Source of the DNA: Catenisphaera adipataccumulans | Lineage (GTDB): Bacteria > Bacillota_I > Bacilli_A > Erysipelotrichales > Erysipelotrichaceae | DNA length: 64,000 nt | Assembly: GCF_014202755.1 (NCBI RefSeq) | Contig: NZ_JACHHK010000003.1 | Location: forward strand, 124,001-188,000 | Reading direction: 5' to 3' | Shown here: piece by piece, positions 36,382 through 43,200 of the stretch | How positions within the stretch are numbered: position 1 is the stretch's first letter | How the letters are laid out: every line of letters starts with the position of its first letter | Made by a program: the position numbers and the translations under genes | The notes under the pieces: model-generated | Told to the model about the DNA's origin: nothing | The model's database searches: none | What the model saw: only the letters and a program-made list of their open reading frames with translations

Positions 36382-38211
36382 CTATGACAGTTCAAACATT
36401 CCAGTATACAATTTATGGTAGACTCCGTCCTTAGCCACCAATTCTTCGTGGCTGCCCTGTTCAACGATCCGGCCATGATCAAGGACAATGATCAGATCCG
36501 CATTGCGTACGGTGGAAAGCCGGTGCGCGATCGTAAAGACTGTCCGGCCGTTCATTAAATGATTCATTCCCTTTTCGATCAATTTCTCGGTCCGGGTATC
36601 AATGGAACTTGTCGCCTCATCCAAGATCAGGACCGGCGGATCGGCTACCGCAGCCCTGGCAATGGCCAATAACTGGCGCTGTCCGGCAGACAGATTGGCA
36701 CCATCACTTTTCAGGATCGTTTGATACCCTTTCGGCATACGGCGGATAAATGAATCCGCATTGGCCAGTTTCGCCGCTGCGATGCATTCGGCATCGGTCG
36801 CGTCCAATTTGCCGTAACGAATGTTTTCCATGATCGTGCCCGTAAACAAATGTGTATCCTGCAGCACCATGGCGATCGAACGGCGCAGATCGTCTTTTTT
36901 GATCAGCCGGACATCGATGCCGTCATAGGTGATCGAACCTTGATCGACATCATAGAATCGGTTGATCAGATTGGTGATCGTGGTCTTGCCGGCACCGGTC
37001 GCACCCACGAAGGCAATTTTCTCACCGGCATGTGCATGCACATTGATCCCATGAAGGATCATTTGTTTTTTTGTATATCCAAAATAGACATCGTGCAGCT
37101 GTACATCACCGCGCAGCGGCACCAGTTCAAGGCCATTCTCACGCGGATGGGCCCATGCCCATTTTCCTGTATGTTCAGGGGTCTGCACCAATTTTCCATT
37201 TTCCTCTTTCACATTGACCAAAGTGGCCTGCCCGCTGTCCACTTCCGGTTCGATCGACATGTATTCAAAAATACGTTCTGCACCGGCTAAAGCCGAGAGC
37301 ACAATGGTTCCCTGCTGGGTGAATTGGTTGATCGGCATCGCCGCCTGACGGACAAAAACCAAGTAACTGGCCAGGGAGCCAATGTCACTGGTGTGATTTA
37401 ATACCATATATCCGCCGATTACTGAAACCAAGGCATAATTGACATACGACAGACTGACGACCATCGGGATCATCGACTGCGCATAGCTGACAGCCGTGCG
37501 GCTGCTTTGTTTGAGATGACGGTTCATCGTATCAAATGTTTTCTGATTGGCTTTTTCATGATTAAAGACTTTGACGACTTTCTGGCCGGTCATCATCTCT
37601 TCGATAAAGCCGTTCATCCGTCCTAATTCGTGCTGCTGATCGGAGAAATACTGCTTGCTCTTATGGCTGCTGTACCGAATATATAAAAACATAAAGAAGT
37701 AGAAGATCACCACGATCCATGTCAGACGTGCATTCAAAATGAACAAGATCACCAGTGTACCGATCATTTGGATCAGGCTCTGGATCATCATCGCAAAGGA
37801 GTTGTTCAGCGCATCGCTGATCGTATCCACATCATTGGTAAAGCACGACATCAGCTCCCCATGCGGCCGGGTATCAAACACAGATACCGGAAAACGCTGC
37901 GCCTGCCGGAAAAGATCGCGCCGGATATCCTGCACGACTTTCTGTGCACCTAATGCCATTAACTGTGTATAGCCAAACGCGGCTGCCACACCAATCGCAA
38001 AGATCAATGCCATGGTGCGGATACTGCGCAGGATCTGAGGAATGTTTCTGGTCGGAATTTCGTTGATCACCGGCCGGATCATATACGTTCCCAGCAGGTT
38101 TCCCAAGGCACTGATGGCCACAAGGATACCGATAAGCAAGAACAGAAAACGATGATTGCCCATATAGGATAGGAATTTCTTCAATGTTTCACGCAAATCA
38201 TGCGGCCGCAT
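36382..38211 (-). CDS. ABC exporter half-transporter B (consensus NBD)
   Basis: 609 residues: six membrane helices (about 1-330) and an ATPase domain with Walker A VGATGAGKTT, signature ANLSAGQRQ, Walker B LILDEATSSID with catalytic Glu, and H-loop TIAHRLS. The start at 38211 follows GAGGTGAT, a near-perfect ribosome site, and overlaps the upstream partner by 14 bases; the frame to 38247 is rejected. It pairs with the next gene as a heterodimeric exporter; the substrate (drug, lipid or peptide) is unknown. Confidence 0.92.
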   Translation of the reverse strand: MRPHDLRETLKKFLSYMGNHRFLFLLIGILVAISALGNLLGTYMIRPVINEIPTRNIPQILRSIRTMALIFAIGVAAAFGYTQLMALGAQKVVQDIRRDLFRQAQRFPVSVFDTRPHGELMSCFTNDVDTISDALNNSFAMMIQSLIQMIGTLVILFILNARLTWIVVIFYFFMFLYIRYSSHKSKQYFSDQQHELGRMNGFIEEMMTGQKVVKVFNHEKANQKTFDTMNRHLKQSSRTAVSYAQSMIPMVVSLSYVNYALVSVIGGYMVLNHTSDIGSLASYLVFVRQAAMPINQFTQQGTIVLSALAGAERIFEYMSIEPEVDSGQATLVNVKEENGKLVQTPEHTGKWAWAHPRENGLELVPLRGDVQLHDVYFGYTKKQMILHGINVHAHAGEKIAFVGATGAGKTTITNLINRFYDVDQGSITYDGIDVRLIKKDDLRRSIAMVLQDTHLFTGTIMENIRYGKLDATDAECIAAAKLANADSFIRRMPKGYQTILKSDGANLSAGQRQLLAIARAAVADPPVLILDEATSSIDTRTEKLIEKGMNHLMNGRTVFTIAHRLSTVRNADLIIVLDHGRIVEQGSHEELVAKDGVYHKLYTGMFELS

Positions 38212-39916
38212 CCGGATCACCTCGTTTCTGCGAAAGATATAAATCATGATAGATCGATGAAGACTTCAGCAATTCATCGTGTGTGCCGATATCACGGACC
38301 TTGCCGTCTTCCAGGACCAGGATCTGATCACAGGACGCAATCGAAGAAATGCGCTGGGCGATCATGATCACCGTCATCGGCAGCCGCGACAATCCATCGC
38401 GGATCCGGCGGTCTGTTTTCGTATCCACGGCACTGGTCGAATCATCCAAGATCAGGATCTTGGGCTTTTTCAATAAAGCACGGGCGATGCACAGGCGTTG
38501 TTTCTGGCCGCCTGAGAGATTGCTTCCACTTTGTGAGATCTGCGTCTGGTAGCCATCCGGCAGCCGCTGGATGAACTCATCGGCACAAGCGATGCGGCAA
38601 GCTCGGTCCAAGTCTTTCTGTTCGGCATCCGGATCGCCCCAGCGCAGGTTTTCGGCGATCGTACCGGTAAACAAGACATTGTTCTGCAGCACCATGGCCA
38701 CATCATCCCGCAAAGCATTTAGATTCAGCTCTTTGACATCATAGCCGCCGACTTCTACTGCGCCCTGCGAAGCATCATAAAGACGCGGGATCAACGCGAC
38801 CAGTGTGGATTTGGCACTGCCGGTCGCGCCGATGATGCCGACATTCTGTCCGCTTTTGATCGACCAATTGATATGGCTGAGAACATCTTCTTCGGCCTGC
38901 AGATCGTACTTAAAGGATACATCGTGAAAATTGACCGAACCATCTTTGAGAAATTTTCCATCTTCCGGCGAGGTCAGCGTGACTTTTTCATTGAATACTT
39001 CCTCGATCCGGTTGATACTGGCCATACTTCGGGTCAGCAGCAGGAAAACACTGGAAATCATGACCAGTGAATTCATGATCTGCAGTACATAACTCAGCAG
39101 CCCAGTCAGTTCGCCGACTTGCAGCGTACCGCCGAAGATCATCTGCATGCCGATATAGATCAATGCGACGATCGTTGTATACATCGCTGCCTGAAAAGCA
39201 GGAATGTTCAGCGTCGCCACTTTGAATGTATCACGGGAAATGTCTGCCAGCTGCGAATTCACCGTTTCGAATTTTTCCGCTTCATAATCCTGCCGTACAA
39301 AAGCTTTAACGATACGGATCGCGGTCAGATTTTCTTGTATTCGTTCGTTCACGGCATCCATTGCGGCCTGCAGCCGCGGAAATTTTGGCCGCACATTGCG
39401 CACGATCAAATAGAGCACCAAGCCCAGAAACGGCAGGATCACTAAATAGATCCAGGCCATGCGGGCATCAATTAAAAAAGCCATGACCATGCCCGTGATA
39501 AGCATGACCGGTCCGCGGACCAATGGCCGGATCGCAGAAATGAGCGCATTCTGCACCGTTGTCACATCGTTGGTCAGACGCGTGATCAGGCTGCTGCGTT
39601 CAAAGTGATCCAGGTTTTCAAACGCAAAACGCTGAATGGCCTGGTATTCTTTGCGGCGCAGAACGGCGGCAAGTTCTGATGTAAAGGATGCTGCCATCCG
39701 TGCATAAATGATGCCAAATAGCAAAGAAAGTCCCGCACATATCAACATTTGCAGCCCTTTGGCTAAAAAAATGCTTTCGTCTTGTTTCATGATGCCGTCA
39801 TCGATGATCTGTGCCATCAAAAACGGAATAATGACTTCAAACATCGTTTCCAAAGCGATGAAGATCACCGCTCCGATAAAATAATTACGAATCTTTCCCT
39901 TCGGGATCCGTTTCAT
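38198..39916 (-). CDS. ABC exporter half-transporter A (degenerate catalytic site)
   Basis: 572 residues with six membrane helices (about 12-310) and an ATPase domain. Walker A is IGATGSAKST and the signature is SNLSGGQKQR. The Walker B end reads ILDDSTSAVD, with Asp in place of the catalytic Glu, and the H-loop His is Gln (MIAQRIS). Heterodimeric exporters of the LmrCD/TM287-288 type have exactly such a dead site in one partner. The ATG at 39916 follows GAGGTGAGG. First gene of the pair. Confidence 0.92.
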   Translation of the reverse strand: MKRIPKGKIRNYFIGAVIFIALETMFEVIIPFLMAQIIDDGIMKQDESIFLAKGLQMLICAGLSLLFGIIYARMAASFTSELAAVLRRKEYQAIQRFAFENLDHFERSSLITRLTNDVTTVQNALISAIRPLVRGPVMLITGMVMAFLIDARMAWIYLVILPFLGLVLYLIVRNVRPKFPRLQAAMDAVNERIQENLTAIRIVKAFVRQDYEAEKFETVNSQLADISRDTFKVATLNIPAFQAAMYTTIVALIYIGMQMIFGGTLQVGELTGLLSYVLQIMNSLVMISSVFLLLTRSMASINRIEEVFNEKVTLTSPEDGKFLKDGSVNFHDVSFKYDLQAEEDVLSHINWSIKSGQNVGIIGATGSAKSTLVALIPRLYDASQGAVEVGGYDVKELNLNALRDDVAMVLQNNVLFTGTIAENLRWGDPDAEQKDLDRACRIACADEFIQRLPDGYQTQISQSGSNLSGGQKQRLCIARALLKKPKILILDDSTSAVDTKTDRRIRDGLSRLPMTVIMIAQRISSIASCDQILVLEDGKVRDIGTHDELLKSSSIYHDLYLSQKRGDPDAAA

Positions 39917-39933
39917 GACCTCACCTCTTCAAT

Positions 39934-39962
39934 AAAAAATGGTCCGCCTTCCGGCGAACCCA
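39934..39962 (-). terminator. Terminator after the GYF-domain gene
   Basis: On the minus strand arms of about 9 bases (TGGGTTCGCC and GGCGGACCA, one mismatch) with a GGAA loop are followed by six T residues. Confidence 0.75.
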
Positions 39963-40403
39963 TTAGATTTCCCACATATCGCCGGATCGAATGGACTGTG
40001 AGATTTCATCATAAAAAAAATAAACCAACACAATCAGCACGGCGATGATACAAATGATGACGACCCTGTTAAAAAGAAGATGTCTTTTCGAATCACGCTC
40101 ATCTTCCTGCGGCATCGTATCCGATAGTTCCGATTCCGACAGCCGGATCCACTTCCGTTCCGTTCCCGTTTTCCAAACCAACGAAAAACCATCCAATGTT
40201 CCGTCTGCGATCAATGCGGTCATTTCCGCTTCGCTCAACGGACCGATGGGTTTATTTTTCCGCACATAATACCATTGTTTTATTTCCTGGGACGGTTCCG
40301 GCTGTTCATTTTTTTCAATATCTTCCGTCAGCTGCACCCGGGCATCTTCACCGACGTCATTGGCGTCAAAATCCGAGGCGCTGAATTTTTCTTTTTCTGC
40401 CAT
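39963..40403 (-). CDS. GYF_2-domain protein with C-terminal membrane anchor
   Basis: 146 residues. An acidic N-terminus leads to a GYF_2-like domain (about 43-95: QWYYVRKNKPIGPLSEAEM, then LVWKTGTERKWIRL), which usually binds proline-rich or peptide partners. One membrane segment follows near the C-terminus (about 113-132). The start at 40403 sits exactly 6 bases after a perfect TATAAT, so the mRNA is probably leaderless; the GAGG 2 bases before the ATG is too close to serve. Partner unknown. Confidence 0.78.
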   Translation of the reverse strand: MAEKEKFSASDFDANDVGEDARVQLTEDIEKNEQPEPSQEIKQWYYVRKNKPIGPLSEAEMTALIADGTLDGFSLVWKTGTERKWIRLSESELSDTMPQEDERDSKRHLLFNRVVIICIIAVLIVLVYFFYDEISQSIRSGDMWEI

Positions 40404-40409
40404 AACCTC

Positions 40410-40438
40410 ATTATACACAAATTCCCGCAATTTGGCAG
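40410..40438 (-). promoter_or_regulatory. Promoter of the GYF-domain gene (leaderless geometry)
   Basis: On the minus strand CTGCCA (40438-40433), 17 bases, TATAAT (40415-40410), then 6 bases to the ATG. It lies just after the end of the Rrf2 gene. Confidence 0.7.
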
Positions 40439-40441
40439 ATA

Positions 40442-40894
40442 TTACATCTGTTTTTCCGCCGTCACAGACTGCGCATTTTGAATAACGTTCAAAACTTCCT
40501 GCACCGTACGGCCGGCCAGATCATTGCGGAAATCCTGATCTAATTCTGCCAGCTGCCCATCCAGCGCGCGGTGGATATTTTTTCCGACCGGACACTGCGG
40601 GCTCGGGTTTTCATGAAAATGGAACATTTCATTTTTGCCATTTGTCTCCACGGCTTCATAGACATCCAGAAATGTGATATCATCCAGCGAACGGCACAGC
40701 GTGATACCACCGGGGCCGCGCTTGACTTTGATCAGACCGGCGTCCTGCAGATTGATCATGATATTGCGGACGATCACCGGATTGCTGCCAATACTGGAAG
40801 CCAGAAAAGCACTGGTGATCTTGTAGTCTTTTTCAAAAAATTTTACGGCAGCCAGCAGATGGATGGCAATCGTAAATTTTGTCGACACTTGCAT
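40442..40894 (-). CDS. Rrf2-family transcriptional regulator
   Basis: 150 residues. The N-terminal winged helix (MQVSTKFTIAIHLL, then ITSAFLASSIGSNPVIVRNIMINL and the GPGGITL wing) is typical of Rrf2. Only one cysteine lies in the usual cluster region (SPQCPVG), so it is not an IscR-type 2Fe-2S sensor; a YwnA/SaiR-like redox or small-molecule sensor is more likely. AGGAGG is 9 bases before the ATG at 40894. The neighbouring cupin/CMD genes are possible targets. Confidence 0.88.
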   Translation of the reverse strand: MQVSTKFTIAIHLLAAVKFFEKDYKITSAFLASSIGSNPVIVRNIMINLQDAGLIKVKRGPGGITLCRSLDDITFLDVYEAVETNGKNEMFHFHENPSPQCPVGKNIHRALDGQLAELDQDFRNDLAGRTVQEVLNVIQNAQSVTAEKQM

Positions 40895-40930
40895 AGGACT
40901 CTTCCTCCTGCCTTCATTATACATCCGGTA

Positions 40931-40954
40931 AAAGAAAAAAGTCCCGCAGGACTT
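40931..40954 (-). terminator. Terminator of the CMD-cupin operon
   Basis: On the minus strand AAGTCC / GGACTT with a 4-base loop is followed by a T-rich run. Confidence 0.72.
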
Positions 40955-41003
40955 TTCTTCATATTCATTAACAACTCTTTATTTTCATTCAATATTCAAC
41001 GTT

Positions 41004-41420
41004 TTACTGCTCAACCGCCGCATACTGTTGGTCATCGACTGGTTCACACCACTCATTGGGTGTATTGTCACCAGGCAGTTCAAACGCCAAATGTGAGAAC
41101 CAGGAATCTTTTTTAGCACCATGCCAATGTTTAACACCGGGTGCGATATAGACACTGTCACCTGGCTTCAATGCCTGCGCCGGTTTGCCCCATTCCTGAT
41201 ACCAGCCTTGTCCATCTACACAAAGCAGCACCTGACCTCCGCCTTTGTCTGCATGATGAATGTGCCAGTTGTTCCGGCATCCCGGTTCAAAGGTCACATT
41301 GAAGATATTGATCCCTTCTGTTAATACAGGGTTCAAATAACTCTGTCCTGTAAAATATTGCGCAAATCCATCGTTTGGATCACCCAATCCAAACATACCG
41401 CCATGATTATTCGTTGTCAT
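41004..41420 (-). CDS. Cupin-domain protein
   Basis: 138 residues, a single cupin barrel. Motif 1 (NNWHIHHADKGGGQVLLCVDG) and motif 2 (GDSVYIAPGVKHWHGA) carry the metal-binding histidines. The start at 41420 is 9 bases after GGAGG; ATG at 41426 is only 3 bases away and less likely. It overlaps the CMD gene by 14 bases. Cupin/CMD pairs opposite LysR genes are common in stress and aromatic-compound responses; the reaction is unknown. Confidence 0.87.
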   Translation of the reverse strand: MTTNNHGGMFGLGDPNDGFAQYFTGQSYLNPVLTEGINIFNVTFEPGCRNNWHIHHADKGGGQVLLCVDGQGWYQEWGKPAQALKPGDSVYIAPGVKHWHGAKKDSWFSHLAFELPGDNTPNEWCEPVDDQQYAAVEQ

Positions 41421-41736
41421 CTGCATAAACCTCCTTTGCCATCCGGAATGCCGCCCAGGCATTCGGCCATCCAGCATAGAATGCCGCATGTGTTAATATT
41501 TCTGCCATCTCTTCTGCAGTAATGCCATTGTTTTTCGCATTTAGAATATGATACTTCAACGACTGGTCCAAAATTCCTTTTGACATCAATGCCGTCACCG
41601 TGATCATACAGCGGTCGCGCGTCGACAATTGCGTTTCGCGGGACCACACTTCTCCGAACAATACATCATCATTCAATTCCGCAAATTTAGGAGCAAATTC
41701 CCCTAATGCATCGCGTCCTGCCGTTACTTTTTTCAT
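41407..41736 (-). CDS. Carboxymuconolactone decarboxylase-family protein (AhpD-like fold)
   Basis: 109 residues. It has SRETQLSTRDRCMITVTALMS and the helical NNGITAEEMAEILTHAAFYAGWPNAW stretch. The CxxC redox pair of AhpD is absent, so peroxidase activity is unlikely. AGGAGG is 6 bases before the ATG. Divergent from a LysR gene, which probably controls it. Confidence 0.9.
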   Translation of the reverse strand: MKKVTAGRDALGEFAPKFAELNDDVLFGEVWSRETQLSTRDRCMITVTALMSKGILDQSLKYHILNAKNNGITAEEMAEILTHAAFYAGWPNAWAAFRMAKEVYADDNE

Positions 41737-41793
41737 TTTGATCCTCCTGTCGTTTTTCTTTACAATTTATTTATATCGCATTTTCTGCAAAGA

Positions 41794-41816
41794 CGGAATT
41801 TCCGATGTGTTATAAT
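41794..41816. promoter_or_regulatory. CMD-LysR divergent control region
   Basis: CGGAATTTCCG (41794-41804) is a perfect 11-base palindrome. TATAAT for the LysR gene is at 41811-41816. A TTTATA box for the CMD gene (minus strand) lies near 41769-41774. The palindrome between them is a candidate LysR site. Confidence 0.45.
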
Positions 41817-41855
41817 TGTATAAACTTTATGTTCAAACAATAAGGAGGTGCTCCG

Positions 41856-42758
41856 ATGTACAATCCCTTGCTGGATACCTTTTTGATCACGGTGGACTGC
41901 GGCAGTTTTAACGCCGCCGCCAAGAAACTCTATCTCTCCCCCACTGCCGTCATGAAACAGATCAATACGCTGGAAAATCAACTAGGCCTGTCACTGGTCC
42001 GGCGCACACGCTCGGGAATTCAGCTGACTCCAGGCGGCAAGATCATTTACCAAGGCGCTTTGTTTCTGAAAGATTATTCCGCTAAAACACTGGCAGAAGC
42101 ACGCAGCGCAATGGCAGAAGCGGATCATACATTCTGCGTCGGCACATCCCTGCTCAATCCCGCCAAGCCATTCATGGACCTCTGGTATCAATACAATGCA
42201 CAGTTTGCGGACTATAAACTGCATCTGGTACCATTTGAAGACAACCATGAAGGCATTCTCAGTGAGATCGGTTTACTGGGAAGGAAATTTGATTTCCTGA
42301 TCGGCGTCTGTGATTCCCGTGCCTGGCTGTCCATGTGCGAGTTTCTGCAGCTTGGCTATTATCGAAAGATGATCGCGGTTTCCCGCAGTCATCCGCTGGC
42401 AAAGAAAAAAGTGGTAGAGGTTTCTGATCTGCACGGACAGACATTGATGATGGTGCCGCAAGGCGATTCCGGCACCAATGATTTCATCCGCCATGATTTA
42501 TCGATCAATCATCCAGAGATCCAGATCGAGGATACTTCGCAGTACTTTGATTTATCGGTCTTTAACCGCTGTGCAGAAAGCAATAAAGTGCTGCTTACCA
42601 TTGAATGCTGGAAAGATGTCCATCCGGGGCTGGTAACCATTCCGGTCAACTGGAAATACCGGATCCCCTATGGCTTGTTATATAGTGCGGATGCTCCTGA
42701 AGACGTGAAAGCATTCGTGGAAACGGTGCGGAAAAACCAGCCGGATATGGAAATATAG
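41856..42758 (+). CDS. LysR-family transcriptional regulator
   Basis: 300 residues. The N-terminal helix-turn-helix (FLITVDCGSFNAAAKKLYLSPTAVMKQINTLE) is followed by a periplasmic-binding-like effector domain (about 90-295). AAGGAGGTG is 7 bases before the ATG. Divergent from the CMD-cupin genes, which are its likely targets. The inducer is unknown. Confidence 0.92.
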   Translation: MYNPLLDTFLITVDCGSFNAAAKKLYLSPTAVMKQINTLENQLGLSLVRRTRSGIQLTPGGKIIYQGALFLKDYSAKTLAEARSAMAEADHTFCVGTSLLNPAKPFMDLWYQYNAQFADYKLHLVPFEDNHEGILSEIGLLGRKFDFLIGVCDSRAWLSMCEFLQLGYYRKMIAVSRSHPLAKKKVVEVSDLHGQTLMMVPQGDSGTNDFIRHDLSINHPEIQIEDTSQYFDLSVFNRCAESNKVLLTIECWKDVHPGLVTIPVNWKYRIPYGLLYSADAPEDVKAFVETVRKNQPDMEI

Positions 42759-42774
42759 ATCCACGTTGAAAATA

Positions 42775-42808
42775 AGCGCTTCGATATCTGATATCTGAAG
42801 CGCTTTTT
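42775..42808 (+). terminator. Terminator of the LysR gene
   Basis: Stem AGCGCTTC / GAAGCGCT around a loop that itself contains a GATATC repeat, followed by five T residues. Confidence 0.82.
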
Positions 42809-43091
42809 GTATTTCATGTTTTAAATTTTGATATTTTCATTTTTCCATTATTGAATTTCCCAAAATATTTTTTTACAAAGTTTTAAGATTTTGTAAAAAT
42901 ATGTAAATTTTATTTGCTTATTGATTTTATTAAAATAACCCTTCTCACTATTCAATATTTATATAATAAATTTTTTTGAAATTTTCAGATGAATTTTCAT
43001 TCATTTTTTCATTTTTCCAATGATCCATTTTAAAAAAAATATTTTGTGATTTATATGTACTATTCACTTTGAATTTATTATTATCCTAATT
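42809..43091. other. A+T-rich intergenic stretch before the CnaB adhesin
   Basis: About 280 bases of very A+T-rich sequence with runs of T and A and no coding frame, no RNA gene and no clear hairpin. It is by far the least G+C-rich segment in the window. Confidence 0.7.
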
Positions 43092-43120
43092 TGAATATAA
43101 TATTTTATTACGGTATTATT
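43092..43120 (+). promoter_or_regulatory. Promoter of the CnaB adhesin gene
   Basis: TTGAAT 43092-43097, 17 bases, TATTAT 43115-43120; start near 43127 and a leader of about 73 bases. Confidence 0.72.
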
Positions 43121-43200
43121 TAAGTGGCCAATATTTTATAAACCGTTTTCTTTGGTCTCCATACAAAGAAAAATGGATAGAGAGAGGGTGAAATGGAAAA

